Assembly: GCF_026000295.1 (NCBI RefSeq)
Contig: NZ_AP026769.1
Span: 372,001 to 436,000 of the forward strand
DNA from: Helicobacter suis HS1
Lineage (GTDB): Bacteria > Campylobacterota > Campylobacteria > Campylobacterales > Helicobacteraceae
Direction of reading: 5' to 3'
Length of the DNA: 64,000 nucleotides
This document shows, one piece after another, positions 44,871-54,372 of this stretch; the stretch's first letter is position 1; every line of letters starts with the position of its first letter. A model generated the notes under the pieces. That model saw nothing but the letters and a program-made list of their open reading frames with translations. It had not been told where the DNA came from and did not search any database. Both the position numbers and the translations under genes were made by a program.

Positions 44871-45236
44871 GTGTCCAGTGAAATTGGGAATGTCTCTGCT
44901 GTCTTAACAACCCACCTAGATACACACCACTCCGATCAGGTTGTCCATGCTGATCAAGCCTCTTTGTCTAAACAAGTTAAGCCAGAGATCAAGCAAGAAG
45001 TCTCGCCTCCAAAGGAACAGGATTTGCAAAAGCTAAGTAAAGAGCTCAACGAGGAAATGAGACAGATTCGATCTGATTTGACCTTTAGCTACAATGAGGA
45101 GATTCGCAGTTTAGTGGTTACTATCAAGGATTCAAATGGAGATAAGATCATCCGTCAAATTCCTTCGCAAGAGGTGATTAAGTTGGCAGAGAAAATGCAC
45201 GATATTGTAGGGATTATCTTTGATAAAAAAGGTTAA
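44871..45236 (+). CDS. flaG: Flagellar protein FlaG
   Basis: 121 aa from GTG 44871 (ribosome site AAGGAA, 44860-44865). The C-terminal half (LTFSYNEEIRSLVVTIKDSNGDKIIRQIPSQ, shown here in part as IRSLVVTIKD and IRQIPSQEVIKLAEKM) is the conserved FlaG domain. FlaG affects filament length. It is the first gene of the filament-cap cluster. Confidence 0.92.
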   Translation: MSSEIGNVSAVLTTHLDTHHSDQVVHADQASLSKQVKPEIKQEVSPPKEQDLQKLSKELNEEMRQIRSDLTFSYNEEIRSLVVTIKDSNGDKIIRQIPSQEVIKLAEKMHDIVGIIFDKKG

Positions 45237-45257
45237 GCTCACAAAGTGGGGTAAAAC

Positions 45258-47327
45258 ATGGCGATTGGAAAGTTAAGTTCTTTAGGGATTGGGAGCAAGG
45301 TTTTAAACTACGATGTGATTGATAAACTTAAAAGCGCTGATGAAAAAACTATGGTGGCTCCCATTGATCGAAAAATGGAAGTCAATCTTGAAAAACAAAA
45401 GGCTTTAGTTGAGATTAAAACTTTGCTTGCCAATCTTAAAGCGCCCGTTAGTGCTTTAACGGATTATTCAACTTATACGAGCCGCAGTAGCAGTGTGAGC
45501 AGTGGAGCGCTTAAAGCCAGTGTAAGCCCGGGTATCCCTGTGCAAGATATTAAAGTAGAAGTTGAGGATTTGGCTCAAGGCGATATTAATGAAGTCGGTA
45601 CACATTTTAGAGATCGCGATGATGCCTTTAGCCAAGCTAACACCAAATTACACTTTTATACCAATAATAAAAACTACACAGTCAATATTAAGGCTGGTAT
45701 GAGTGTAGGCGATGTCGCCCAAGCCATTACAGATGCTACGGGGGGCGAGGTGATGGGGATTGTGATGAAAACCGGGGGGGATAAACCCTATCAGTTAATG
45801 ATTAATACTAAAAACCCCGGGGCTAATAACCGCTTGTATTTTGGCTCTAGTGTTATTTCTACTCTTGCTAGTGATGCGCCTATTAATTTAGCCATAGGGG
45901 GCACTACTGCAGATGGGAAAAGTACAGAAGATGATTTTTTTATTAAAGTTAAAGATGATAAGGGCGAAGTGGTTAAAATCCCTATTAGTCTTAATCTTGA
46001 TAAGGCTTCTGTGCAAGATAAAAATAAAGCCCTGCAAACAGCTATTAAAAAAGCCCTAGAGGATAATGCACAAACCAAAGACCTAGTAGATAGCGGACAG
46101 ATCAATATCGGTTTGATTAATGATGGCAAATCTTTAGTACTTAACGATCAAAGAGGGTTAGAAGTTGAAGTTGGGGGAGCTAAAGCAGCTGAACTAGGTT
46201 TTGTTAAAACTAAATCAGATCAAGAAGATTTACTCAAAGGCACAGCAGGGATTGCATCCGGTCAAATCAAGGGCACTATTAATTTTAATGGGCAAGCCAT
46301 TAATTTAGGGGCTATCACCGCAACGGGCAATTCTAGCGATGCTAACGCTCAAGCCATCGTTAAAGCCATTAATGGCATTCAAGGGTTGCACGCTTCTTTA
46401 GGCACGGACGGGAAATTAATCCTTAATAGTGAAAGCGGCGAGTTGCGTATAACCGGTGTGGGGGCCGATGGTAAAGCGGCTGTAAATAGTTTAGGTTTGT
46501 CTGAGGGCTTAAGCCAATCCTATGCTAAATTACACGATCTCTTTGCCTTTAAAAAACTACAAAGTGCCTCTGATGCTAGATTTACTTACAATGGTGCGAC
46601 AATCACCCGCCCTACAAATGAGGTAAACGATGTGATTAACGGTGTATCTTTGAGTTTATTAGCCAAAACTGAGCCGGGTAAACCAGCCATTATTAGCATT
46701 ACCCGCGACAGTAAGGCCATTGTTGATCATGTTAAAGAATTTGTCAAAGCCTATAATGCATTAATCCCTAAACTAGATGAAACAACCCGTTACGATCCAG
46801 ATACTAAAATTGCCGGCGTGTTTAATGGCGTGGGGGATATCCGCACAATTCGCTCTTCAATTAATAATGCCATTGCTTTTACAATCACAACGGCTAAAGG
46901 TGTGGATAGTCTCATGAAGTATGGGATTACACTTGATGAGCATGGAAAGATGAGCTTAGATGAGAGCAGACTCACAAACGCGCTTAATGCCGATCCACAA
47001 GCCGCTCAAGATTTCTTCTATGGTGGCGATATTAAAAGTATGGGGGGTAAGGAGATTCACCAAGACGGGATTTTTATCAAGTTAGATAAAGTTTTGCAAG
47101 GTTTGGTCGATGGTGGTAACGCGAGGTTGAAGTTATACGAGGATTCTTTAGATCAAGACGCTAAAAATTTGAGAAGAGATAAGGAGAATGCAATGGAGAT
47201 GCTTAAAACCCGTTATGACATGATGGCAGAACGCTTTGCAGCTTATGATGAGCGTATTTCTAAGGCGAATAAATCCTTTGATGCGGTGCAGATGATGATC
47301 GATCAAGCAGCCGCCAAAAAGAATTAA
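45258..47327 (+). CDS. fliD: Flagellar hook-associated protein 2 (filament cap)
   Basis: 689 aa. The cap protein that guides flagellin folding at the filament tip, exported by the flagellar type III system. The N-terminal FliD_N domain starts KLSSLGIGSKVLNYDVIDKL, the central region is large as in H. pylori FliD, and the C-terminal FliD_C region has the DYATKYDMMAERFAAYDERIS-type end (here KTRYDMMAERFAAYDERI). A G7 run occurs near 45773-45779. It lies between flaG and the fliS chaperone. Confidence 0.95.
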   Translation: MAIGKLSSLGIGSKVLNYDVIDKLKSADEKTMVAPIDRKMEVNLEKQKALVEIKTLLANLKAPVSALTDYSTYTSRSSSVSSGALKASVSPGIPVQDIKVEVEDLAQGDINEVGTHFRDRDDAFSQANTKLHFYTNNKNYTVNIKAGMSVGDVAQAITDATGGEVMGIVMKTGGDKPYQLMINTKNPGANNRLYFGSSVISTLASDAPINLAIGGTTADGKSTEDDFFIKVKDDKGEVVKIPISLNLDKASVQDKNKALQTAIKKALEDNAQTKDLVDSGQINIGLINDGKSLVLNDQRGLEVEVGGAKAAELGFVKTKSDQEDLLKGTAGIASGQIKGTINFNGQAINLGAITATGNSSDANAQAIVKAINGIQGLHASLGTDGKLILNSESGELRITGVGADGKAAVNSLGLSEGLSQSYAKLHDLFAFKKLQSASDARFTYNGATITRPTNEVNDVINGVSLSLLAKTEPGKPAIISITRDSKAIVDHVKEFVKAYNALIPKLDETTRYDPDTKIAGVFNGVGDIRTIRSSINNAIAFTITTAKGVDSLMKYGITLDEHGKMSLDESRLTNALNADPQAAQDFFYGGDIKSMGGKEIHQDGIFIKLDKVLQGLVDGGNARLKLYEDSLDQDAKNLRRDKENAMEMLKTRYDMMAERFAAYDERISKANKSFDAVQMMIDQAAAKKN

Positions 47328-47342
47328 AATCTGAAAGGGAGA

Positions 47343-47729
47343 ATGATGTTTAAAGCAAATGCATACAGCATGTACCAGCAAAATGCCGTAACGGTAGAGT
47401 CTCCGGCTAAACTCATTGAGATGCTCTATGAAGGTATCTTAAAATTTGCCGCCCAAGCCAAGCGTTACATGGAAGCGGAGGATATTGAGAGAAAAATTAC
47501 TTACATTAATAAAGTAACGGATATCTTTACAGAACTTCTAAATATCCTAGATTATGAAAGAGGTGGAGAAGTTGCGGTGTATCTAACAGGGCTATACACC
47601 CACCAAATTAAAGTACTAACCCAAGCTAATGTAGAAAATGACTGTAGCAAGATCGATCTAGTGATGCGCGTAGCCAAAGGGCTATTAGAAGCTTGGAGAG
47701 AGATTCACCAACATGAATTGGGCCGATGA
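47343..47729 (+). CDS. fliS: Flagellin export chaperone FliS
   Basis: 128 aa, typical length. NAYSMYQQN at the N-terminus matches the FliS NAYxxY start, and VESPAKLIEMLYEGILKF is the conserved helix. FliS binds the flagellin C-terminus in the cytosol to prevent early assembly. Ribosome site GGGAG just upstream. Two ATGs (47343, 47346) are adjacent. It overlaps the next gene by 17 bases. Confidence 0.94.
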   Translation: MMFKANAYSMYQQNAVTVESPAKLIEMLYEGILKFAAQAKRYMEAEDIERKITYINKVTDIFTELLNILDYERGGEVAVYLTGLYTHQIKVLTQANVENDCSKIDLVMRVAKGLLEAWREIHQHELGR

Positions 47730-47946
47730 ACTTAAAATTGCGCTACTAGAGGATAATTTAGAAAGAGCCTCTTATCTAGTAGAAACCTGCCCATTTTTAG
47801 ATCATAGCTGTTTAGATTTGGAGGTTTTAGAGAGCGCTAAAACATTAATTGGCACTACGATTGAGCGCCTTAAACAAAAGCAACAAACTTTAGGCCTACA
47901 AATGCGCCAACTTAAAACAACCCAAAAGTTTTTAGAGATTTCCTAG
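47713..47946 (+). CDS. FliT-like small flagellar chaperone
   Basis: 77 aa, all helical, with a C-terminal coiled coil (ERLKQKQQTLGLQMRQLK). Size and position after fliS suggest a FliT-type chaperone of FliD, but sequence similarity to enterobacterial FliT is weak. It overlaps fliS and closes the cluster. Confidence 0.65.
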   Translation: MNWADELKIALLEDNLERASYLVETCPFLDHSCLDLEVLESAKTLIGTTIERLKQKQQTLGLQMRQLKTTQKFLEIS

Positions 47947-47975
47947 TTTCTTTTACACGATTAAGCGTATTTAGA

Positions 47976-47981
47976 TAAAAT
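47976..47981 (+). promoter_or_regulatory. -10 box of the ansB promoter
   Basis: TAAAAT at 47976-47981 in the 56-base gap before ansB, 22 bases upstream of the GTG, followed by the ribosome site AAAAGGAG. No clear -35 box, which is common in Helicobacter. Confidence 0.5.
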
Positions 47982-48002
47982 ACTTCTAAAAGGAGTTAGT
48001 GC

Positions 48003-48983
48003 GTGCAAAAGGTGATGGTGTTAGCTACAGGTGGGACGATTGCAGGAGCTGGAGAGAGTTCTACAGGCGGGACTTATAAAAGCGCTCAAGTAGAGATTTC
48101 TGATCTCATGCAATCTTTAAAAATTCCAGAGGGGATATGTGTTGAAAGCCAGCAGGTGAGCAATGTCGGCTCACAAGATATTAGCGCCTCTATTTGGTTT
48201 GAATTATTAGAACGAATCCACACCCTAGCAGCTAGAGAAGATATAAAAGGTTTTGTAATCACGCATGGCACAGATTCTATGGAGGAGAGTGCTTATTTTT
48301 TGAATCTGACTGTGCAAACTTATAAACCTGTGGTGCTTGTAGGGGCAATGCGTAATAGCTTAAGCATGGGTGCAGATGGGCCTTTAAATATTTATAACGC
48401 CTTAGCCATAGCCGCCCATCCTGAGAGTGCGGGCAAGGGGGTTTTAGTAGCTATGGATGATACTATCCATGCAGCACGCGAAGTAACCAAATCTAACACT
48501 AGCAGTTTACATACCTTTATTTCGCCAAATTGTGGGCCTATAGGGAGTGTTTATTATGCAAAAGTACACTTCTACATGCAACCCTTAAGGAAACACACTT
48601 TACAAAGCCAATTAGCCCTAACTAGTTTACAACCCCTCCCCCCAGTTGCTCTAGTTTATACCCATGTAGATTGTGGTGTTTCTTCATTAAAAGCAGCTAT
48701 AAATCAAGGGGTTATGGGGGTTGTGGTGGCTGGTATGGGTAATGGCAATCCTAGTAGCGCGATGCTTGAGGCTATGGCAGAGGCGGTAAAACAAGGAATT
48801 GTTGTGGTGCGCGCAAGCCGTACAGGAAGTGGAGTAGTGGAGTTAGGAGAAGTTGATGATTTAGCTTATGGTTTTGTTACCCCTGATAATCTTAATGCCC
48901 AAAAAGCCCGCGTACTATTACAATTAGCCTTATTAAAAACCCACCAAACTACACAAATCCAAGAATTTTTCAACACGCATTAA
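48003..48983 (+). CDS. ansB: L-asparaginase, type II-like
   Basis: 326 aa from GTG. The first active-site region VLATGGTIAGAGES (~6-19) has the catalytic Thr, and ITHGTDSMEESAYF (~83-96) holds the Thr-Asp pair; Lys lies in MDDTIHAAREVTK. It hydrolyses asparagine (and likely glutamine) to release ammonia. No signal peptide is visible, so this form should stay in the cytosol unless a different start is used. The sequence closely follows H. pylori AnsB in the regions I remember. Confidence 0.92.
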   Translation: MQKVMVLATGGTIAGAGESSTGGTYKSAQVEISDLMQSLKIPEGICVESQQVSNVGSQDISASIWFELLERIHTLAAREDIKGFVITHGTDSMEESAYFLNLTVQTYKPVVLVGAMRNSLSMGADGPLNIYNALAIAAHPESAGKGVLVAMDDTIHAAREVTKSNTSSLHTFISPNCGPIGSVYYAKVHFYMQPLRKHTLQSQLALTSLQPLPPVALVYTHVDCGVSSLKAAINQGVMGVVVAGMGNGNPSSAMLEAMAEAVKQGIVVVRASRTGSGVVELGEVDDLAYGFVTPDNLNAQKARVLLQLALLKTHQTTQIQEFFNTH

Positions 48984-49004
48984 TTCTAGGATTAGATAGC
49001 GGTT

Positions 49005-50330
49005 GTGAATAAAATCTTTGGAAGCATTGTTATCAGCTATGTGTTCTTAGCTCTTATGGGAGCTATTTTATTAGGGCTTACTCCCATGCACACTAAACCC
49101 ATTGCTTTTTTAGATCTCTTTTTCACGGCCACCTCAGCGGTTTGTCTAACCGGGCTCATTACAATTAATCCGGCTACTGATCTAACGGGTTATGGGCAGG
49201 CTGTGATCTTAGGCTTGATTCAAGCTGGTGGCTTTGGTTATATGGGGCTAGCTACTTTCTTGCTTTTACTCATTGGTAAAAAGGTTAATTTTAAAGGGCG
49301 GCTTTTACTCAAAGAATCGTTAGATTATCCAAACATGCAGGGGGTTATTGCTTATCTAAAAAAGATCTTTATTTTTACTTTGGTTATAGAGGGAATTGGG
49401 GCTTTAGTTTTAACGGGCTGTTTTATTTTTAAAATGCCTTTTCAACAAGCATTTTGGGCGGGGATTTTCCATGCAATCTCGGCTTTTAACAATGCCGGCT
49501 TTAGTATATTTTCCTCTAATTTGGCAGATTACCGGGATAATGTAGCGGTGAATTTGGTTATTTGTGCGTTGATCATTCTAGGGGGGCTGGGGTTTTTGGT
49601 GTTGAATGAATGCTATAATTATAACAAACACTCACGACTCAGTGTCCATGCGCGCATCGTACTCATCGCTACTGGTGTTTGTGTTTTGCTTGGTATGGCG
49701 GTTTTATTGCTCTTTGAGTGGAATGATCCTACTAGCATAGGTACTTTAAGTTGGCCCCATAAGATCATGAGCATATTTTTCCTATCAGTTAATCTTAGAA
49801 CAGCAGGTTTTAACACCATTGATATGTCCGGTTTGCATGATCAAAGCTTATTTTTTAGTTCTTTACTCATGGTCATTGGAGCAGCACCGGGGAGTACAGC
49901 AGGGGGCATTAAAGTTACAACCCTCACTTTGCTACTTGGTTATGCTTATTGCGCCCTTAAAGATAAAGAAGTGGTTTTATTCCAACGCGCTATCCCCCAA
50001 GACCTTGTGAAAAAATCTTTTTTAATTTTTATCATTGCCATGTTTTATATCACTATCTCTATCATGGTTTTAAGCGCTACAGAGGATACGCATAACCAGT
50101 TTTTCATCAATTTACTTTTTGAGGTTTGTTCAGCCTTTGGTACGGTAGGGGCTAGTACAGGCAATGGGGGCGATCTTTCTTTAGCGGCTAATTTTAGCCA
50201 TTTTGGTAAGCTATATTTAATGGTTTTAATGTTTATGGGAAGGGTGGGCGTCTTGGCCTTTAGCATGGCTTTGGTGCGCAAAAGCAAGACACATAGCGTT
50301 AAATATCCAGAAGAAGGAGTGGTCTTATGA
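49005..50330 (+). CDS. ktrB: Potassium uptake channel subunit KtrB/TrkH type
   Basis: 441 aa membrane protein with the four-fold M1-P-M2 repeat. The selectivity-filter turns are visible as SAVCLTGL (~45), FNNAGFSI (~164), LRTAGFNT (~265) and FGTVGASTGN (~380). It conducts K+ (with or without Na+) under control of the RCK partner encoded next. Start GTG 49005; the stop overlaps ktrA by four bases. Confidence 0.92.
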   Translation: MNKIFGSIVISYVFLALMGAILLGLTPMHTKPIAFLDLFFTATSAVCLTGLITINPATDLTGYGQAVILGLIQAGGFGYMGLATFLLLLIGKKVNFKGRLLLKESLDYPNMQGVIAYLKKIFIFTLVIEGIGALVLTGCFIFKMPFQQAFWAGIFHAISAFNNAGFSIFSSNLADYRDNVAVNLVICALIILGGLGFLVLNECYNYNKHSRLSVHARIVLIATGVCVLLGMAVLLLFEWNDPTSIGTLSWPHKIMSIFFLSVNLRTAGFNTIDMSGLHDQSLFFSSLLMVIGAAPGSTAGGIKVTTLTLLLGYAYCALKDKEVVLFQRAIPQDLVKKSFLIFIIAMFYITISIMVLSATEDTHNQFFINLLFEVCSAFGTVGASTGNGGDLSLAANFSHFGKLYLMVLMFMGRVGVLAFSMALVRKSKTHSVKYPEEGVVL

Positions 50331-51004
50331 ATACTTATGCGGTTTTAGGTTTAGGCAAATTTGGATCGCATGTAGCGCGAGGATTAATAGAAAATGGAGA
50401 ACAAGTAATCGCAGCCGACATTAATCAAGATAGTATTAAAAATTTTAGAGGGATTTGTGATAATCTCTTTATCATTGATACTACAGATATTGCAGCGCTT
50501 AAAGATACCGGAATTGCCCAAGTAGATACAGCTATTGTGAGTATCGGGCAAAATGTAGAAGCCTCCATTTTGAGCGTAATGGCTCTTAAAGAATGCGGTG
50601 TTTCTGAAGTGATTGCGAAGGCTTCCACCTTAATTCATGGAAAAATCCTCTCTAAAATTGGCACCGATCGCGTGATTTATCCAGAAAGAGATGCGGCTAA
50701 AAGACTGGTGAAGGGATTAAGTTTGAACCCACTTTTAGATGTAATGGAAATCACAACTCATATGCGTATGGTGCGCTTAAGTGTGGATACAACCCATGCA
50801 GACATGACCTTGCAAGATTTCTTAGGATCGTTTAAAGCAGATCTCAAAGTTGTAGCCCTCAAACATGCTAGCCAATGGGAGTACAATTTAAATTTAGAAT
50901 CCCCTCTTATTCTCAAACAAGGCGATATTCTTTTATTGCTAGGGCATGCTAAAGAGGTGGATATTTTTTTAGCCAGCAAAGATTTAAAACTAAAAAGAAA
51001 TTGA
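50327..51004 (+). CDS. ktrA: KtrA-type RCK regulator of potassium uptake
   Basis: 225 aa. An N-terminal Rossmann RCK_N domain (YAVLGLGKFGSHVARGLIE, ADINQDS) binds nucleotide, and a C-terminal TrkA_C domain follows residue ~140. It forms a ring on KtrB that gates the channel in response to ATP/ADP or c-di-AMP in other species. Overlap with ktrB (ATGA) supports a fixed complex. Confidence 0.92.
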   Translation: MNTYAVLGLGKFGSHVARGLIENGEQVIAADINQDSIKNFRGICDNLFIIDTTDIAALKDTGIAQVDTAIVSIGQNVEASILSVMALKECGVSEVIAKASTLIHGKILSKIGTDRVIYPERDAAKRLVKGLSLNPLLDVMEITTHMRMVRLSVDTTHADMTLQDFLGSFKADLKVVALKHASQWEYNLNLESPLILKQGDILLLLGHAKEVDIFLASKDLKLKRN

Positions 51005-51047
51005 TAGCGGCTAATCTTTGAGAGGCGTATACTACCATAGCTTGAGC

Positions 51048-51575
51048 ATGAAGTCATTTTATTTGTGTTGTATTTTATTGCTTTTTGGATGTACACCTAA
51101 ACCCTCCCATGTTGCTAGTTTGGTTACTTTTGATATTGGCTATCAAGGCACAGCAGTTAAAACTTACTGGCGCAAACTAGGGGAAAAAAATTCAAAGGAA
51201 TTTGTACTCGGGGGCAATAACTTGTTTTTTTTACTTTGGAGAGATACCTTTAGAAAAGCCAAGATTGAAAGCCGCCTTTTAGAACCCGGCACCTACTATT
51301 TAGCCTCTTTTGAGGTGCAAGTGGGCAATCGTTTGCTTAAAAGCCAAACCACTCTACCCAGATGGCGCACGGGTTGGGATTTTAATCATAACCGCCCGCT
51401 TTTTTTGGCTTTCAAGGTTAAATCTAACACTCCCCTAAAACTCCCACCTGTAGAACTAGCTATCAAACACACTTTAAAGAATAAAAAGCAAGGGATCAAA
51501 GAAGGTTATAAGGTCAATTTTTTATTAGGCGATCAAGGTGTGTGGATCACAGGACCTTATACCCGCACCTTTTAA
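51048..51575 (+). CDS. Predicted small lipoprotein
   Basis: About 175 aa. MKSFYLCCILLLFGC is a type II signal peptide with lipobox LLFGC (Cys ~15). The mature part is beta-rich with a YYLASFEVQVGN segment; I recognise no domain. ATG 51048 keeps the signal peptide, whereas an in-frame start at 51018 would add ten hydrophilic residues before it. It lies between ktrA and plsY. Confidence 0.7.
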   Translation: MKSFYLCCILLLFGCTPKPSHVASLVTFDIGYQGTAVKTYWRKLGEKNSKEFVLGGNNLFFLLWRDTFRKAKIESRLLEPGTYYLASFEVQVGNRLLKSQTTLPRWRTGWDFNHNRPLFLAFKVKSNTPLKLPPVELAIKHTLKNKKQGIKEGYKVNFLLGDQGVWITGPYTRTF

Positions 51576-51613
51576 ATGTGTTATAATGCGCCCAGTCTAA
51601 GTAAAGGTAGTTA

Positions 51614-52276
51614 ATGGAGAATTTCTTGATATTTATTACTAATATCAATGTGATTTTTTATGTTCTGAGTTATCTCATTGGGGGGATTCCTTTTGGTTAT
51701 GTGATCATGAAGGTGCTTTACAATGTAGACATCACCAAACAGGGGAGTAAAGGCATTGGCGCGACTAATGTCATGCGCGTATTAACTACCATTGATTCTT
51801 CTAAAGCAAAAAAAATAGGCACGGCGGTTTTATTGCTAGATTTGTTAAAGGGGGTATTTACGGTATTTCTTGCTAAACTTGCCGGGCTTAATTTTTCAGC
51901 CCAGTGGATGGTGGCTATTTTAACCATTATAGGGCATTGTTACTCACCCTATTTAAACTTTAGCGGGGGTAAGGGAGTGAGTACCACAATGGGCGCGGTG
52001 GTATTATTAATCCCAGTAGAGAGTTTATTAGGGCTAGCTCTTTGGGCTTTTGTAGGCAAGGTGTTAAAAATCTCCTCTTTAGCCTCCATTGTAGGGGTGG
52101 GTAGCGCCACTCTTCTTATTTTCTTTTTGCCAAAGCTTGGTTTACCCGCCTCTATTAATATCCTAAGCCAAGTGGGCACACAAACCCCTATGGTGCTTGT
52201 TTTTTGTATCACGCTTTATAAGCACTGGCCTAATTTATTAAAACTACTAAGCGGGCAGGAAAAAAAGGTACTTTAA
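51614..52276 (+). CDS. plsY: Glycerol-3-phosphate acyltransferase PlsY
   Basis: 220 aa, about five membrane helices. It makes lysophosphatidate from acyl-phosphate and glycerol-3-phosphate. Three conserved motifs are seen: SYLIGGIPFGYV, GSKGIGATNVMR (GSGNIGATN in most species) and GHCYSPYLNFSGGKGVSTTMG. The next gene, folB, starts five bases after the stop; the same pair occurs in H. pylori (from memory). Confidence 0.92.
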   Translation: MENFLIFITNINVIFYVLSYLIGGIPFGYVIMKVLYNVDITKQGSKGIGATNVMRVLTTIDSSKAKKIGTAVLLLDLLKGVFTVFLAKLAGLNFSAQWMVAILTIIGHCYSPYLNFSGGKGVSTTMGAVVLLIPVESLLGLALWAFVGKVLKISSLASIVGVGSATLLIFFLPKLGLPASINILSQVGTQTPMVLVFCITLYKHWPNLLKLLSGQEKKVL

Positions 52277-52280
52277 TTCC

Positions 52281-52634
52281 ATGACGCTGCACATAGAAGA
52301 CTACCAGCTAGAGGTTATTATTGGCACTCTTGAGAGCGAACAGAAAAATCCCCAGCCCATTGTTGTGGATTTGTGTATTGATTATCACTACACACCTGCT
52401 AAAGAGCAAAAAGCCCCTGAATACTTAGACTACATGGATGTTTTAGAAGTGGTACAAAATAAGTTTTCCACAGCCCATTATGGGCTTTTAGAAGAAGCTT
52501 TATTAGAACTTACAAGCTGGCTTAAGCAATGTTTCCCTGTGATTTATAAAATTGACATGGGCATTAAAAAACCCCAAGCCTGCCAAAAGGCTTTAGTGGG
52601 GGTGAGTTTGTCTGTTGCCTTTGAAAATCCCTAA
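52281..52634 (+). CDS. folB: Dihydroneopterin aldolase
   Basis: 117 aa. Folate pathway enzyme forming 6-hydroxymethyl-dihydropterin. The start LHIEDYQLEVIIGTLESEQ and the YMDVLEVVQNKF and LLEEALLEL segments fit the family (Glu in IIGTLESE, substrate helix DYMDV). The C-terminal Lys of the family is in KIDMGIKKPQA. It is short but complete. Confidence 0.85.
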   Translation: MTLHIEDYQLEVIIGTLESEQKNPQPIVVDLCIDYHYTPAKEQKAPEYLDYMDVLEVVQNKFSTAHYGLLEEALLELTSWLKQCFPVIYKIDMGIKKPQACQKALVGVSLSVAFENP

Positions 52635-52653
52635 AAATTATAAGGAGTTTTAT

Positions 52654-52905
52654 ATGTCTTTACTAGTTAATCAAGAATGTATCGCCTGCGATGCTTGCCG
52701 CGAGGAATGCCCCACAGATGCTATTGATCAAGATGATCCGATTTATAGCATTGATCCGGATCGTTGCACAGAATGCGTAGGTTATAGCGATGAGCCCGGT
52801 TGTGTGAGTGTGTGCCCTGTAGATGCGATCATTCTTGATCCACACAATACAGAAAGCCAAGAGGAACTTCAGTATAAATACCTGACTCTTCAAGAAAAAA
52901 TCTAA
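52654..52905 (+). CDS. 2[4Fe-4S] ferredoxin
   Basis: About 83 aa. The two cluster motifs are CIACDACREECP and CTECVGYSDEPGCVSVCP; the second has the inserted loop of the Allochromatium-type (YfhL-like) ferredoxins. The ribosome site AAGGAG precedes ATG 52654. It lies next to ppx, as in H. pylori (from memory). Confidence 0.93.
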   Translation: MSLLVNQECIACDACREECPTDAIDQDDPIYSIDPDRCTECVGYSDEPGCVSVCPVDAIILDPHNTESQEELQYKYLTLQEKI

Positions 52906-52911
52906 CCCTTC

Positions 52912-54372
52912 ATGGCAAAGGTTACAACGGTTATTGATATTGGTTCAAACTCTGTACGCATGGCCATTTTTAAAAAGACTAGCCAGTTTGGGTTTTATCT
53001 ACTCTATGAAATCAAATCTAAGGTGCGTATCTCTCAGAGTACTTACGAACACAAGGGAGTTTTGCAAAAAAACCCCATGAAGCGCGCTTTGCGGGCCTTA
53101 AATGATTTTAAAGAAATTGCGCAAAAATATAAAAGCCGCAAGATTTTATGCGTGGCCACTTCTGCGGTGCGCGATGCACCTAATGCTCAAGAATTTATCG
53201 CTTTAGTTAAACGGGTGTGTGGTTTGCAGGTTAGAGTCATTGATGGGGCTAAAGAGGCGTTTTATGGGGGGGTTGCTTGTGCGAATTTATTACACCGCAG
53301 AGACGGGATTACTGTTGATATTGGCGGGGGGAGTACCGAGTGTGCTCTTATTGAAAATGGCAAGATCAAGGATTTAATTTCGCTCAACTTAGGCACAATC
53401 CGCTTAAAAGAACTCTTCTTTGATAAAAAAAGTAATTTAAGCTTGGCTAGAGATTTTATCCGTGCTGAATTTGCCAAAATCCCCTCTAATTTTAAAACAA
53501 CCTGTATTTTTGGCGTAGGTGGGACGATCCGCGCTTTGGCTAAAGTGGTGATGTTACAGAGTAACTACCCCATTGAGATCGTACATGGCTTTGAAATGCA
53601 AGTTGCCCCCAATCTCAAACTTTTAGCCCAAATCATTACAAGTTCAGATGCGGAGTTAGAGGAATTAGGAGTGGGGGAGGATCGCATTGATAGCATTAGA
53701 AGCGGGACACTTATTTTTACCATGCTTTTGGAGTATTTTAAGGCAAGCGTGGTGGTGGCTAGCGGGGTGGGGGTTAGAGAAGGCGTGTTTTTAAGCGATA
53801 TGCTTAGATCGCATAATCATAGCTTTCCAAAAGGCATTAATCCCTCTTTACTCTCCTTGCTTGATCGCTTTTTGCCCCACTCCAAACACAGCCAAGAGGT
53901 TAAAAAGGAATGTGTTAAATTATTTGAAGCCCTCAAACCCTTACATGGCGTAGATGAAAAATACCTCTATCACCTTAAAATCGCCGGGCAACTCTCTAGC
54001 ATTGGTAAAATCTTAAGTTTTTATAATGCCCATAAACACAGCGCTTATTTGAGTTTGAACGCCTTAAGTTATGGCTTTTCTCACCAAGATAGGGCGATTA
54101 TTTGTCTTTTAGTACAATTCAGCCATAAAAAAATCCCCAAAGATAGCAATATTGCCCATTTAAGCGCTATCATGCCCCCCATTCTCACCTTACAATGGCT
54201 TAGCTTTCTTTTAGGTCTAGCAGAGAGCCTGTGTTTGATTCGTCTTCCTAAAATACACTACAGCCTCCAGAATAAGACTCTCAAGATTCATTGCCAAAGC
54301 GATCCTTATTTGTGTCAAGAAATGGTGGGTAAGCTTGTTAAACCCGTTGCTCTTTCTATTGAGTTTGTATGA
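52912..54372 (+). CDS. ppx: Ppx/GppA phosphatase
   Basis: 486 aa. Exopolyphosphatase and/or pppGpp phosphatase. The actin-like ATPase fold starts TVIDIGSNSVRMAIF; VATSAVRDAPNA (catalytic Glu/Arg region) and VDIGGGSTECALI form the phosphate loops, and a C-terminal HD-like helical region follows residue ~310. A G7 run near 53265-53271 is present. Its stop overlaps waaC (ATGA). Confidence 0.9.
   Translation: MAKVTTVIDIGSNSVRMAIFKKTSQFGFYLLYEIKSKVRISQSTYEHKGVLQKNPMKRALRALNDFKEIAQKYKSRKILCVATSAVRDAPNAQEFIALVKRVCGLQVRVIDGAKEAFYGGVACANLLHRRDGITVDIGGGSTECALIENGKIKDLISLNLGTIRLKELFFDKKSNLSLARDFIRAEFAKIPSNFKTTCIFGVGGTIRALAKVVMLQSNYPIEIVHGFEMQVAPNLKLLAQIITSSDAELEELGVGEDRIDSIRSGTLIFTMLLEYFKASVVVASGVGVREGVFLSDMLRSHNHSFPKGINPSLLSLLDRFLPHSKHSQEVKKECVKLFEALKPLHGVDEKYLYHLKIAGQLSSIGKILSFYNAHKHSAYLSLNALSYGFSHQDRAIICLLVQFSHKKIPKDSNIAHLSAIMPPILTLQWLSFLLGLAESLCLIRLPKIHYSLQNKTLKIHCQSDPYLCQEMVGKLVKPVALSIEFV

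Noticed and set aside
45773-45779. G7 runs in fliD, recJ, ppx and the 1938-2588 lipoprotein gene as contingency loci
   Set aside because: Seven is short for reliable slippage in this genus and all frames are intact; not reported separately.
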